Positions 44,354 through 55,692 are shown, counted from the first letter of the stretch. The stretch: 64,000 nt of DNA from Methylorubrum sp. B1-46 (GCF_021117295.1 NZ_CP088247.1:3177001-3241000); one strand, 5' to 3'. Made by a program: numbers and translations. Notes: a model not told the origin generated them from the sequence alone.

Positions 44354-46546
44354 GTGACTGTCCCGAACAAGACTATCAAGAAAAACACCGCGCTAGCCGC
44401 TTCGGCCGCCCTCGTGCTCATCGTGCAATCGGGTTCGTTGGTTCATTTCGGGCCGAGTTCGGCCGCCGCTCAACTCGCGGCTGACGCCTCTCAGGAGGTG
44501 CAGCTCGAAGAACTGTCGGTTGTCGGCAACGGTGTACCCGCCAGCGGGCCAGCCGGGGGAGCGGGACGCAGGGTCGATGGCTATCTTGCCAAAGACAGCG
44601 TAAGCGCCACGCGCACCGACACACCCCTGCGCGAGGTTCCGCAGACGGTCGTGGTCGTGCCGGATCAGGTGCTCACGGACGCCGCTGCCACGCGCGTGGA
44701 CACCGCGCTCGACCTCGCGGGCGTTGGCCGGGGGAACAACTTCGCAGGCCTTGGCCTGACCGAGTTCACCGTGCGCGGCTTCTCCACGGGCGAGTTCTAC
44801 CGCAACGGCTTCCCGGCCAACCGCGGCTACCCAAACTCGCCCGACGTGATCTCGATTGCGCGGATCGAGGTTCTGAAAGGCCCCTCTGCCTTCCTCTACG
44901 GGCGCGGCGATCCGGGTGGCACCTTCAACATCGTCACCAAGCAGCCCTTGGCCGAGCGCGCCCTCGCAATCGGCACACAGATCGGCAGCTTCAATCAGAA
45001 GCGCAGCACCTTCGATGCCACCGGAGCCCTCGATGAAGAGGGTCGGGTGCTCGCTCGCGTCACGGGCGCGGTCGAGGACAACGGCAGCTTCCGCGATTTC
45101 GTGCGCGGCGACCGCTACTACCTCGCCCCCGTCATTGCCTGGAAACCAACCGCCGACACGACGATCACCCTCGAAGGCGAGCTGGTCAGCACCGCCACGA
45201 CCTTCGACCGGGGCGTCGTGCCCATCAACGGCAACATCCGCGCCCTGCCGCGCACCTTCTTCATCGGTGAGCCTGGCATCCCGGCGGTGCGCAATGACAG
45301 CGCGCTCGGCCAGCTGCGCATCGAGCACCGGCTCGACCCCGATTGGGTGATCACCGCGGGCGCGCAGGCCCTCGGCGGCCGTCTCTACGGCGATGGCGTG
45401 GGCGCCATGAACGTGCTGAGCGATGGACGGACCTTGCGGCGCACCTTCGAGCATCGCGACTTGAGCTGGTCCGATCTCGACGTTCAGCTCAACCTTGCCG
45501 GCAAGTTCGAAACCGGCTCCTTCCGTCACACCCTGCTGATGGGCTTCGAATACGACAGCTACCGCTACCGCGAGATCTTCAACCGCTCGAACGCGAACAC
45601 CAACCCCTTCGTCCTCGACCTACTCGCACCCCGCTACGGCCAAGTGCCGCTGCCGCCGCTCGGCTCGATCACCAACTTCCTTCAGAACACCCAGAGCTTC
45701 GGGGGTTACGTCCAGGACCAAATCGACATCACCCCGCATCTCCACGCCCTCATCGGTGTGCGCGTTGAGGACCTTGGCCTCGTCTCGACGGACTATCGGA
45801 CCGGCCGCACCACGAGTTTGCAAGGGACGGTCGCGACGCCGCGGTTTGGCCTCGTCTACGATCTGACCGACACGGTCTCGATCTACGGTAACTACGGCCG
45901 CTCCTTTCGGCCGAACACCGGCACGGATCGAGCGGGTCGCCCGTTCGCCTTCGAGCAGGGCGAGGGCTACGAGGCTGGGGCAAAGTTCAGCCTGCTCGAC
46001 GGGACACTGAGCGCCACAGCGGCCGTGTTCGACATCCGGCGCACCAACGTCCTCACCGTTGATCCGCTAGATCCGAACTTCAGCGTTGCGGCCGGTGAGG
46101 TGCGCAGCCGCGGCTTCGATCTGACGGTCGCCGGCTATCTGGCGCCTGGGTGGCGGGTGTTCGGCACCTACACCCACGCCGATGCCGCGGTCTCGCGTGA
46201 CAACACCTTGCCGGTTGGGACGCGGATCGCCAACATCCCCGCTGACAGCCTCGCCTTCCAGAGCGTCTACGAGTTCCAGGGGCCTGATCTGCGTGGCCTC
46301 GGCCTGGGTGGTGGCGTGACCTATGTCAGTCAGCGCGTGGCGGGCACAGCTCTCTCGACCTTTCGGCTGCCGGAGTACACTGTCTTCAACCTGATCTCGT
46401 ACTATTGGATTACACCGGAGGTGCGGGTCTATCTCAACGTCGACAACCTGTTCGACACAACTTACTACGACCGCGCTTTCCAGAACCGCTATGCGACCCC
46501 GGGCACGCCCCGTGCAATCATGGGTGGGGTTGCGGCCCGCTTCTAA
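44354..46546 (+). CDS. TonB-dependent siderophore receptor
   Basis: A 730-residue outer-membrane receptor. A signal peptide (NTALAASAALVLIVQSGSL region, cleavage near SAAA) is followed by a TonB box-like VQLEELSVVG, a plug domain (PQTVVVVPDQVL, LGLTEFTVRGFSTGEFYRNG, IARIEVLKGPSAFLYGRGDPGG, all typical of the siderophore-receptor subfamily) and a 22-strand-type barrel ending in the required aromatic residue (MGGVAARF). There is no extra N-terminal signalling domain, so it is not a FecA-type transducer. GTG start. It imports a ferric siderophore using TonB-ExbBD energy; none of these, nor a periplasmic binding protein or ABC importer, is adjacent. Base use looks less GC-rich than the neighbours. 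Confidence 0.93.
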   Translation: MTVPNKTIKKNTALAASAALVLIVQSGSLVHFGPSSAAAQLAADASQEVQLEELSVVGNGVPASGPAGGAGRRVDGYLAKDSVSATRTDTPLREVPQTVVVVPDQVLTDAAATRVDTALDLAGVGRGNNFAGLGLTEFTVRGFSTGEFYRNGFPANRGYPNSPDVISIARIEVLKGPSAFLYGRGDPGGTFNIVTKQPLAERALAIGTQIGSFNQKRSTFDATGALDEEGRVLARVTGAVEDNGSFRDFVRGDRYYLAPVIAWKPTADTTITLEGELVSTATTFDRGVVPINGNIRALPRTFFIGEPGIPAVRNDSALGQLRIEHRLDPDWVITAGAQALGGRLYGDGVGAMNVLSDGRTLRRTFEHRDLSWSDLDVQLNLAGKFETGSFRHTLLMGFEYDSYRYREIFNRSNANTNPFVLDLLAPRYGQVPLPPLGSITNFLQNTQSFGGYVQDQIDITPHLHALIGVRVEDLGLVSTDYRTGRTTSLQGTVATPRFGLVYDLTDTVSIYGNYGRSFRPNTGTDRAGRPFAFEQGEGYEAGAKFSLLDGTLSATAAVFDIRRTNVLTVDPLDPNFSVAAGEVRSRGFDLTVAGYLAPGWRVFGTYTHADAAVSRDNTLPVGTRIANIPADSLAFQSVYEFQGPDLRGLGLGGGVTYVSQRVAGTALSTFRLPEYTVFNLISYYWITPEVRVYLNVDNLFDTTYYDRAFQNRYATPGTPRAIMGGVAARF

Positions 46547-46763
46547 CGAGCATCATGGCTGGGGGTCGAGCTTTCCCTGGCAACATGTTCGCAGGCCCAA
46601 ATCTGCTGCAGTAGTCCGACCGTTTGGAAACAGACCGGCACGAAGCTGCGCCATTCAAGGAGAGGTCGCTGCCGGATCGACAGCCTGCCTCAAAGCGGGC
46701 CATTCCGGAGTCTGCTCAGGGTCGATAGCGGCTCCTCATAAGGTCAAGCTGATTAGGTATTAA

Positions 46764-47207
46764 ACCGAGACCGCACCGCAGTCGATTTCACGACGCGCGT
46801 GTCGGTCGGCGCTCGTCGTCGATACGGCCGAGCGGCGGCTCTACCTCGTGCGGCCCGGCGGCAAGGTGAGGCGCGCCCCCCGTCTCCGTCGGCCGGGTCT
46901 CGCAGGGACCGGGCGCGCGGAGATCAATCGCACGCTTGAATGGCCGGATTGGAACCCGGCACCCGAAATGATCGGGCACCACCCGCATCTGCCGCCGCGC
47001 CTCGAGGGCGGTCCCTTCAGCCCGATCGGCGGCCGCGCCCTCTCCCTCGATCAGAATCGCAGGGACATGCTCTCCCGCATCCACGGCACCAACGAGCCGG
47101 AGACGAGCGGGCAGGCGGTCTCATCGGGCTGCATCCGCATGCTCAACGAGGATGGGATAGACCTCTACGAGCGCGTGCCGGTGGCGGCGAAGGTCGTGGT
47201 GCGATGA
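46764..47207 (+). pseudogene. L,D-transpeptidase (YkuD) remnant, frameshifted and 5'-truncated
   Basis: The C-terminal two thirds of a YkuD-type L,D-transpeptidase can be read: LVVDTAERRLYLVRPGGKVR, EWPDWNPAPEMI, SRIHGTNEPETSG and the catalytic block AVSSGCIRMLNEDGIDLYERV with the nucleophilic Cys. The part before LVVDT continues in another frame as VDFTTRVSVG (around 46781-46810), so a one- or two-base shift separates them. No start codon with signal peptide exists; a stop codon is at 46761. Several normally conserved residues near RAPRLRRPG are changed. Most likely a decaying gene cut at its 5' side by the receptor insertion. A short product from the GTG at 46848 would keep the catalytic Cys. 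Confidence 0.65.
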
Positions 47208-47379
47208 AGAGACTCTTACTTTTGACCGGCAAGATTTCCGAAAGGCTCAATCGTGAGCCTACGTTTACCTGAACACGGGTTCAGATTTGGCCATTAACCT
47301 CTTCGAGCGTTGTCGGTCCGTATTGTCAGCACAGACACGGACAAACACCGGCGACACCAGGCCGCGGAGGCATCAAACC

Positions 47380-47838
47380 ATGACCAACACTGCGCTTGAA
47401 CTGTTCTGCACCCGCATCGTCGATGCCGGCCGCCTGACCCAGGACGACGTCCGCGAACTCGCCCGCGAGATCCTGCCCGACGGCATCATGGGCCGCGAAG
47501 AGGCCGACCTGCTGCTGGCGCTGGACCGCGCCGTCGCCGACATCCACGAGGGCTTCGCCGCTTTCGTCACGGCGGAAGTCGTGAACTTCGCCGTCTACGG
47601 CGAGCGCCCCACCGGCATCATCACCCGCGAGATGTCCGCGTGGCTCTCCGCCTCCATCGCCGGCCGCAAGGGCCCGACCGCTCTGGGCAGCCGCATCGCC
47701 ATGGAGATCGTGCGTGAGGCCGAGACCAGCGACGAGACGCTGATCGCCTTCGCCCTCAAGGCCAAGAGCGCTCTGGCCAAGATCGCGGCTGCCAGCACCG
47801 CCGAGTGCCGCACCGGTGGGCTGTCCTGCGCTGCATGA
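47380..47838 (+). CDS. conserved-looking helical protein of unknown function
   Basis: A 152-residue protein with a good start (GGAGG at 47366-47370, ATG at 47380). It is alpha-helical and Ala-rich, with two similar-looking segments: LTQDDVRELAREILPDGIMG with EEADLLLALDRAV, and GIITREMSAWLSASIAG with ALGSRIAMEIV. The C-terminus has two cysteines (AECRTGGLSCAA). No signal peptide or membrane segment. I do not recognise the family. It follows the transpeptidase remnant by 170 bases. Confidence 0.7.
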   Translation: MTNTALELFCTRIVDAGRLTQDDVRELAREILPDGIMGREEADLLLALDRAVADIHEGFAAFVTAEVVNFAVYGERPTGIITREMSAWLSASIAGRKGPTALGSRIAMEIVREAETSDETLIAFALKAKSALAKIAAASTAECRTGGLSCAA

Positions 47839-47904
47839 TGAATTCAGTTTTGGAGCCTAATGCACCCGGGATCGCGGCGCCGCCGCCAGCATCCGGGCAA
47901 TGTC

Positions 47905-47938
47905 GAAATTCGAATTGAGAGCCGGTCAATCGAATTTC
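47905..47938. promoter_or_regulatory. AT-rich inverted repeat upstream of pccA
   Basis: GAAATTCGAATTGA and TCAATCGAATTTC pair over 13 bases with one bulged A and a GAGCCGG loop, 128 bases before pccA. It stands out in a GC-rich surrounding. It may be an operator or an RNA hairpin; there is no T tract after it. Confidence 0.4.
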
Positions 47939-48065
47939 ACCGAAGCTGGCCTTTTGGGCGATGCGGCACAGCTTCCCCCACCCGCGCAACTGCTTTATCG
48001 GGATGCGTTCGGGCTTGCCTTCGGGAGGGGCGGGCCGAGACAGTCTCCCTCAAGAAGCGGCTGCG

Positions 48066-50069
<2,004 letters not shown>

Positions 50070-50194
50070 TCAGTACGGTGATCGGCGGCCTCACGCCGAT
50101 CACCACCGCCGTTGCGGCGTCGTGAGTGCACCGCCGGGCACGCGCACCGGACTCCCCGCGCGTCGGCCCGCCGCTCGTTCCCCGCCGAAAAGCC

Positions 50195-50626
50195 ATGCCC
50201 CTCTACTTCGCTTACGGCGCCAACATGGACGCCGCCGCCATGGCCCAGCGCTGCCCGGCCTCGCGGCTGATCGGCCGCGGGCGCCTGCCGCGGCACCGCT
50301 TCATCATCATGCGGGAGGGCTGGGCCTCCGTCGTGCGCGCGCCCGGTGCGACCGTGTGGGGCGTGCTCTGGGAGCTCGCGCTCTCCGACGTCCCGGCGCT
50401 GGACCGCTACGAGGGTGTGGCGGGCGGCCTCTACGTGAAGGCCTATCAGCCGATCGTCACCGAAGAGGGCACGAAGCGCGCCCTGATCTATCTCGGCCGC
50501 AGCGGAACTGGGGGCCTGCCGCGTCCCGGCTACCTCGAAGCCGTGCTCGCGGCCGGTCAGGCGGCGCAATTGCCCGGGCCCTATCTTCAGGAGATCCGCG
50601 GTTGGCAGCGCAGGGCTCCGGCCTGA
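50195..50626 (+). CDS. gamma-glutamylcyclotransferase-like protein
   Basis: A 143-residue protein of the GGCT/AIG2 fold: N-terminal [14 protein letters not shown], the YGSN-like nucleotide-phosphate loop, then [27 protein letters not shown] with the conserved Glu in RYEGV. The family includes enzymes making 5-oxoproline from gamma-glutamyl compounds, but many bacterial members are uncharacterised. The start at 50195 places the family N-terminus correctly; more upstream residues are Arg/Pro-rich. Acylphosphatase follows on the same strand. Confidence 0.8.
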   Translation: MPLYFAYGANMDAAAMAQRCPASRLIGRGRLPRHRFIIMREGWASVVRAPGATVWGVLWELALSDVPALDRYEGVAGGLYVKAYQPIVTEEGTKRALIYLGRSGTGGLPRPGYLEAVLAAGQAAQLPGPYLQEIRGWQRRAPA

Positions 50627-50720
50627 TCGGGTGGCGGCATACGCCCCGTCGCGCCCGCATGGTATCATCGACGATCATCGTCGGCTGACCGCCGATCGCC
50701 ATCCACGAGATCCTGCCGCC

Positions 50721-51005
50721 TTGAGCATCGACAGCAAGACCATCCGCATCGTGATCCGCGGTCGCGTCCAGGGCGTGTCCTACCGCGCCTGGACCCGGAA
50801 GCAGGCCGAACGGCACGGCGTCGCGGGCTGGGTCCGCAATCGGCCCGACCGCACCGTCGAAGCCCTGTTCACGGGCCCGGTCGAGGCGGTCGAGGCGCTG
50901 CTCGCCGCGTGCCGACGCGGCCCGTTCGCGGCGCGCGTCGACGGCATCGAGGTCAGCGACGAGGCCGAGGCGGCCTCCATCACGGGTTTCGAGATCCGCA
51001 CCTAG
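50721..51005 (+). CDS. acyP: acylphosphatase
   Basis: A 94-residue protein, TTG start. The active-site arginine is in [18 protein letters not shown] (about residues 10-27) and the catalytic Asn in [16 protein letters not shown] (about 32-47). Acylphosphatases hydrolyse carboxyl-phosphate bonds. The N-terminal residues of the longer frame upstream are not conserved. It sits between the GGCT-like and DUF599 genes on the same strand. Confidence 0.92.
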   Translation: MSIDSKTIRIVIRGRVQGVSYRAWTRKQAERHGVAGWVRNRPDRTVEALFTGPVEAVEALLAACRRGPFAARVDGIEVSDEAEAASITGFEIRT

Positions 51006-51106
51006 AAACCGCGAGGGCTTGCCGGCCGTGCCTCCGGCCTGTAGCCGCCTGGGCAGCGCTTCCGCACGGACCGGCCAGACGAACTCGCGATGACGACGCC
51101 CTGACC

Positions 51107-51820
51107 ATGTGGGACCTCCACGCCTTTTCCCCGCTCGACTTCGCGGCGCTCGTCTTCTTCGTGGCCGCTTGGGCCGGCTACAGCATCGCGGTGGCGCGGC
51201 GACGGGGCGACCGGCTGAGCCTCAGCCAGATCATGAACCGTCAGCGGCGCAACTGGGCGGTCCAGATGATCGCCCGCGACAACCGCGTGGTGGACACGAC
51301 GATCAACGCCTCGCTGCAGAACGGCACCGCCTTCTTCGCCTCGACCTCGCTGATCGCGCTCGGCTCGGTGCTGACGCTCTCACGCTCCGGCGACGACGTG
51401 CTGAACCTGTTCTCGGCGCTGCCGTTCGGCACCGTAACCACGCGGCAGACCTGGGAGATCAAGGTCGCCGGACTGGCGGTGGTGTTCGTCTACGCCTTCT
51501 TCAAATTCGCCTGGGCCTACCGGCTGTTCAATTACGGCGCGATCCTGATCGGCGCGGTGCCGCCCAAGGGCTCGGGCGCCCCCGAGGCGGAGATGCGACG
51601 CGCCGCCGAGCGGGCTGGCGCCATGAACGTGGCGGCGGGGTCGCATTTCGCGAAAGGACAGCGTGCCTTCCTGTTCGCGCTGGCCTATCTCGGCTGGTTC
51701 GTGAGCGCGCCGGTGCTGATGCTCGCCACCGCCAGCGTGGTTTGGGTGATGTGGCGGCGCCAGTTCGCCTCGCCGATCCGCGCCGCGCTGCTCGCCGAGG
51801 AGGATTCCCATGGCCGATGA
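51107..51820 (+). CDS. DUF599 membrane protein
   Basis: A 237-residue protein with four hydrophobic segments (near residues 6-24, 70-90, 112-135 and 188-220) and the DUF599 blocks RRNWAVQMIARDNRVVDTTI and ASTSLIALGSVLTL. The function is unknown. The next gene (DUF3253) overlaps its last 11 bases and is presumably translationally coupled. Confidence 0.85.
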   Translation: MWDLHAFSPLDFAALVFFVAAWAGYSIAVARRRGDRLSLSQIMNRQRRNWAVQMIARDNRVVDTTINASLQNGTAFFASTSLIALGSVLTLSRSGDDVLNLFSALPFGTVTTRQTWEIKVAGLAVVFVYAFFKFAWAYRLFNYGAILIGAVPPKGSGAPEAEMRRAAERAGAMNVAAGSHFAKGQRAFLFALAYLGWFVSAPVLMLATASVVWVMWRRQFASPIRAALLAEEDSHGR

Positions 51821-52073
51821 AGCCGCGATCGAAGAGACGATGCTGCGGCTCGTGAGCGAGCGCGGGGCGGACAAGACCTGCTGTCCCTCCGAGATCGCCC
51901 GCGCGCTCGGCGGCCCGCATCCCGACGGCTGGAGTCCGCTGATGCAGCCGGTCCGCCGCGTCGCCGTGCGGCTGACGAAAGAAGGCCGGGTGCAGATTCT
52001 TCGAAAGGGCAAGCCCGTGCCCGACCCCGACGATTTTCGCGGGATCTATCGCCTGAGCCTGCCGCAGGCGTGA
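51810..52073 (+). CDS. DUF3253 protein
   Basis: An 87-residue soluble protein with the DUF3253 pattern: CCPSEIARALGG, then WSPLMQPVRRVAVRLTKEGRVQILRKGKPV and a final GIYRLSL, which resembles a winged helix. Function unknown. Overlaps the end of the DUF599 gene. Confidence 0.85.
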   Translation: MADEAAIEETMLRLVSERGADKTCCPSEIARALGGPHPDGWSPLMQPVRRVAVRLTKEGRVQILRKGKPVPDPDDFRGIYRLSLPQA

Positions 52074-52080
52074 CGGCGGC

Positions 52081-52878
52081 TCACGGCTTCGGCATCACCG
52101 CGTCGGTGTAGCCGGCGAGCTTGTAGGCCAGCATCCCGATCCACTCCTTCACGCCGATGTCGAGTTCGCCCAGGCCGGTCGAGGCGAAGCTGGCGAAGCG
52201 GTAGGCGTCGCGCGGCCAGTTGGTGCGGTAATCGACCGGATAGGCGGTGACGTCGAACCCGGCCTTGCGGAAGCAGCCGATCGAGCGCGGCATGTGCCAG
52301 GCGGAGGTGACGAGGAGCCAGCGCTCGCCCGGCTTCGGCTGCACCATCCGGGCCGAAAACACCGCGTTCTCGCGCGTGTTGCGCGATTGCTGTTCGAGGA
52401 TCAGGCGGTTGCGCGGCACGCCGAGCGTGTCGGCGTAGCGGCTGACGATCTCGGCCTCGGAGACCGCGTCCTCGCGGGTGCTGCCCGCGCCGCCGGAGAA
52501 GACGAGGCGCGCCTGCGGGTAGCGCCGGGCGAGGTCGCCCAGCGCGATGGCGCGCTCGCCGGCTTCGTTGACCGTGATCTGGTCACGGCCGATCGAGGTA
52601 TCGGCCTCGACCGTCCCGCCGAGGACGATGATGCCGGTGACCGGCGCCCCGTCGTCGGCGAAGGCGGGGAAGCGGTTTTCCAGCGGCGCCAGCGTCCAGG
52701 CCGAGAGCGGTGAGAGGCCGGCGACGAAAAGCCCGACGAAGCCGGTTATCGCGAGAACCCGTCCGATCCCGCGGCCGAACTCGGTGAAGAGCAGCAGGCA
52801 GCCAACAAGCCCGAGCAAAATCAGGAAGTTCGACGGCGTGAGGACGAAGAAGATCAGCTTCGAGAGCGGGAAGAACAT
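52081..52878 (-). CDS. YdcF/DUF218-family (ElyC-like) membrane protein
   Basis: A 265-residue protein from the ATG at 52876-52878. Two N-terminal transmembrane helices (FPLSKLIFFVLTPSNFLILLG with GCLLLF, and VLAITGFVGLFVAGLSPL) precede a DUF218 domain with GIIVLGGTVEAD, LVFSGGAGSTREDAVSEAE, LEQQSRNTRENAVFS and LLVTSAWHMPRSIGCFRKAG. ElyC and related proteins of this family affect envelope biogenesis; enzymatic activity is unknown. It is downstream of gst on the same strand. Confidence 0.88.
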   Translation of the reverse strand: MFFPLSKLIFFVLTPSNFLILLGLVGCLLLFTEFGRGIGRVLAITGFVGLFVAGLSPLSAWTLAPLENRFPAFADDGAPVTGIIVLGGTVEADTSIGRDQITVNEAGERAIALGDLARRYPQARLVFSGGAGSTREDAVSEAEIVSRYADTLGVPRNRLILEQQSRNTRENAVFSARMVQPKPGERWLLVTSAWHMPRSIGCFRKAGFDVTAYPVDYRTNWPRDAYRFASFASTGLGELDIGVKEWIGMLAYKLAGYTDAVMPKP

Positions 52879-52940
52879 CGTCTTCTTTCGTCCAGAGTTC
52901 GGCACGGCTTCCGTCACGGGCTGACCTTCGCGGCGGCGCG

Positions 52941-53564
52941 TCAGGTGAGCGGCAGCGACAGAACCGCCGAGGAGGCGGGCCGTTGCGCCAGTGTGGCCAG
53001 CCAGCGGCGGATGTTCGGGCGCTCCTCCCGTTTCAGAGGGAGCTGGAACCAGCGATTCGCCGCGAGCCCGGCGGCGATGTCGGCGATGGAGAAGTGCGCG
53101 CCTGCCACGTAGGGGGTGTCCGCGAGGTGCCGGTCGAGCAGGGCGGCGCAGCGCTCGGAATTCGTCCGTGACGCCTCGATCACGCGGGGGTCCTGCTTGT
53201 CGGGCGCGACGCGCACGAGCTGGAGGAAGGCGTCGCGCATCGCCGGGGTGAAGGCGGTGGCCTGCCAATCGAGCCACTGATCGATCAGCGCGCGGGCGCG
53301 CGGGGCTTCGGGCAGGGCGAGCGGCCCGCCATGCGCATGGGCGAGGTAGCGCAGGATCGCGTTCGACTCCCACAGGACGAAGCCGTCCTCTTCGAGCGTC
53401 GGCACGAGGCCGTTGGGATTCATCGCGCGATAGGCGGCGTCGCCGACGATGCCGTGAGCGCCGCCCGCCTCGATGTGCTCGTAGTTGAGCCCGAGTTCGT
53501 CGAGCGCCCAGAGCGCCTTCTGCACGTTTCCGGAGCTGGCCCGCCCCCACAGCTTCAGCGTCAT
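52941..53564 (-). CDS. glutathione S-transferase family protein
   Basis: A 207-residue GST with an N-terminal thioredoxin-like domain (LKLWGRASSGNVQKALWALDE, MNPNGLVPTLEEDGFVLWESNAI) and a helical C-terminal domain ending with LADTPYVAGAHFSIADIAAG, the N-capping motif. The position that follows LWGRASSGN suggests a Ser-type catalytic residue. Its start codon overlaps the stop of epmB by 4 bases, so it belongs to the epmA-epmB operon. The substrate is unknown. Confidence 0.92.
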   Translation of the reverse strand: MTLKLWGRASSGNVQKALWALDELGLNYEHIEAGGAHGIVGDAAYRAMNPNGLVPTLEEDGFVLWESNAILRYLAHAHGGPLALPEAPRARALIDQWLDWQATAFTPAMRDAFLQLVRVAPDKQDPRVIEASRTNSERCAALLDRHLADTPYVAGAHFSIADIAAGLAANRWFQLPLKREERPNIRRWLATLAQRPASSAVLSLPLT

Positions 53565-54637
53565 CCCTGGTCCTCGTCGGTGTTCTCGGGCGGATAGGCG
53601 TGCACGGCCCCGCTCGGATCGGTCACCTGCCACGCGCCGTCCGATTCCTCCAGATAGCCCGGCCCCACCGGAACCTTGCCGTGGCCGCCGGGAATGTCGA
53701 GCACGTAGAGCGGCTGGGCGAGGCCGGAGAGGCGCCCGCGCAGGCGTCGCATCAGCGCCTGCCCCTCGGGCAGTCCCGTGCGCAGATGGCCGGTGCCGGG
53801 CGCGAGGTCGCCATGATGGAGGTAGTAGGGCTTGATCCGGTTCTCGACGAAGCGGCGCATCAGGCTCTCGAGCGTCTCCGCGTCGTCGTTGACGCCGCGT
53901 AGCAGCACGCTCTGGCTCACCATCGGGATGCCGGCATCGACCAGCCGGGCGATGGCCGCGCACGCGGCCGGCGTGAATTCGCGCGGATGGTTGGCGTGGA
54001 GCGCCACGAACACCGCGCCGGAAAATTGTCTCAGCGCCGCGACCAACGCCTCGTCGACGCGGCGCGGCTCGACCACGGGGACGCGGGTGTGGAAGCGCAG
54101 CACCCGCACATGCGGGATCGCGCCAAGCGCCTCGGTGATGGCCGCCAGCCGCCGCGGCGAGAGGGCGAAGGGATCGCCCCCCGTCACCACCACCTCCCAG
54201 ATCTCCGGATGCTCGGTGATGTAGCGATAGGCGACCGCCAGCTCCGCCTCGCTGAGCGAGCCGTGGCCGGCGGGCCCGACGCGCTCGCGGCGGAAGCAGA
54301 ACCGGCAATAGACCGGGCAGATATGGAGCGGCTTGAGCAGCACGCGGTCGGGATAGCGGTGGACGATGCCGGGAACGGCCGCGTGCGCGTCGTCGCCGAT
54401 CGGGTCAGCGCGCTCTTCCGGGCGCGTCTCGATCTCGTCCGCCCGCGGTACGAACTGGCGGGCGATCGGGTCGTCGGGGTCGTCCCGGTCGATCAGTTCG
54501 GCCATGTCGGCCGTCACCGAGACCGCGTAGCGCGCCGCGACCCGCTCCAGAGCGGGGAGAGCGGCCGCCTCCACCAGCCCGGTGCGGGCGAGCGCGGCCG
54601 TGCTCTTCAGGGCAAGACTCAACACGTCTCCACTCAC
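53561..54637 (-). CDS. epmB: EF-P beta-lysylation enzyme EpmB (lysine 2,3-aminomutase-like)
   Basis: A 358-residue radical SAM protein, GTG start overlapping the epmA stop codon (GTGA). The [4Fe-4S] cysteines are in HICPVYCRFC (Cys107, 111 and 114), followed by VVVTGGDPFALSPRRL and HANHPREFTPA, as in KamA/EpmB. In E. coli EpmB isomerises lysine to beta-lysine, which EpmA ligates to EF-P. Length and the lack of the long C-terminal part of clostridial KamA fit EpmB. The operon partner epmA and the divergent efp confirm the role. Confidence 0.93.
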   Translation of the reverse strand: MSGDVLSLALKSTAALARTGLVEAAALPALERVAARYAVSVTADMAELIDRDDPDDPIARQFVPRADEIETRPEERADPIGDDAHAAVPGIVHRYPDRVLLKPLHICPVYCRFCFRRERVGPAGHGSLSEAELAVAYRYITEHPEIWEVVVTGGDPFALSPRRLAAITEALGAIPHVRVLRFHTRVPVVEPRRVDEALVAALRQFSGAVFVALHANHPREFTPAACAAIARLVDAGIPMVSQSVLLRGVNDDAETLESLMRRFVENRIKPYYLHHGDLAPGTGHLRTGLPEGQALMRRLRGRLSGLAQPLYVLDIPGGHGKVPVGPGYLEESDGAWQVTDPSGAVHAYPPENTDEDQG

Positions 54638-55692
54638 CGGGTCCTGCCCCGGGCGACCGGGGTCCAGATCACGTCGTCGATGCGCGGCGCACCGGTGGCC
54701 AGCATCACCAGCCGATCGAAGCCCAGCGCGATGCCGCTCGCCTCGGGCATCACGGCGAGCGCCTCCAGAAACTCCTCGTCGATGGGGTAGCGCTCGCCGT
54801 AAATGCGGGCCTTCTCCGCCATCTCCGCCTCGAAGCGGCGGCGCTGCTCGGCCGGGTCGGTCAGTTCGCCGAAGGCATTGGCGAGTTCGACGCCGCAGGC
54901 ATAGAGCTCGAACCGCTCGGCGACGCGTGGGTCGCGCGGGCTCGGCCGGGCGAGCGCCGCCTCGCTCACCGGATACTCGCACAGCACCGTCGGGCGTCCC
55001 TGCCCGAGATGCGGCTCGATCAGCCCGACGAGGACGCGGCTGAACAGGTCGGCCCAGCTGTCGTCCGGCGCGACGCGCAGGCCGCGGGTCATCACCGCGT
55101 CGGCGAGTCGGTCGCGGTCGGTGGCGCCGTCGGGGGCGATCGAGGCGAGGAGATCGATGGCCGCAAAGCGGTGGAACGCCTCGGCCAAAGTCAGCCGCTC
55201 GAAGGGCGCGAACGGGTCGGCCTCGCGCCCGCGGAAGGTCAGGCGCCGGGCACCCGCACTCTCGGCGGCGAGCGCTAGCAGGGCGGCACAATCCGCCATC
55301 AGGGCGTCGTAGTCCTCGCCCGCCCGGTACCACTCGAGCATGGTGAATTCGGGATGGTGCAGCGCGCCGCGCTCGCGGTTGCGGAAGACGCGGGCGAGGC
55401 TGAACAGGCGCGGCTCGCCCGCCGCCAGGAGCTTCTTGCAGGCGAATTCCGGCGAGGTGTGGAGGTAGAGCGGCTCGCGCCCGCCATCGGGCAGGATCGC
55501 CTCCGTGGCGAAGGCCGAGAGATGCGCCTCGTTGCCCGGCGAGACTTGCAGCGCGGCGGCCTCCACCTCCACGAAATCGCGGCTCGCGAACCACGCGCGG
55601 AGTCCCGCGAGGATGCGGTTGCGGGTCAGCAGCAGCGGCCGGCGATCCGCGTGGAGGCCGGGATGCCACCAGGGCGAAGACTCGTGACTCAC
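54634..55692 (-). CDS. epmA: EF-P lysyltransferase EpmA (GenX/PoxA)
   Basis: A 352-residue paralogue of class II LysRS lacking the anticodon-binding domain. Motif 2 is RVFRNRERGALHHPEFTMLEWY (about residues 101-122) and motif 3 includes GIALGFDRLVMLATG near the C-terminus. A GTG at 55692 is the likely start. EpmA ligates (R)-beta-lysine to the conserved Lys of EF-P. The organism uses a class I LysRS for tRNA (lysK in this window), so this class II-like protein cannot be the housekeeping LysRS. Divergent from efp. Confidence 0.95.
   Translation of the reverse strand: MSHESSPWWHPGLHADRRPLLLTRNRILAGLRAWFASRDFVEVEAAALQVSPGNEAHLSAFATEAILPDGGREPLYLHTSPEFACKKLLAAGEPRLFSLARVFRNRERGALHHPEFTMLEWYRAGEDYDALMADCAALLALAAESAGARRLTFRGREADPFAPFERLTLAEAFHRFAAIDLLASIAPDGATDRDRLADAVMTRGLRVAPDDSWADLFSRVLVGLIEPHLGQGRPTVLCEYPVSEAALARPSPRDPRVAERFELYACGVELANAFGELTDPAEQRRRFEAEMAEKARIYGERYPIDEEFLEALAVMPEASGIALGFDRLVMLATGAPRIDDVIWTPVARGRTR

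Noticed and set aside
47287..47379. Longer N-terminus for the 152-residue unknown protein
   Set aside because: The extra residues are not helix-forming like the rest, and the ATG at 47380 has a clear GGAGG in front.
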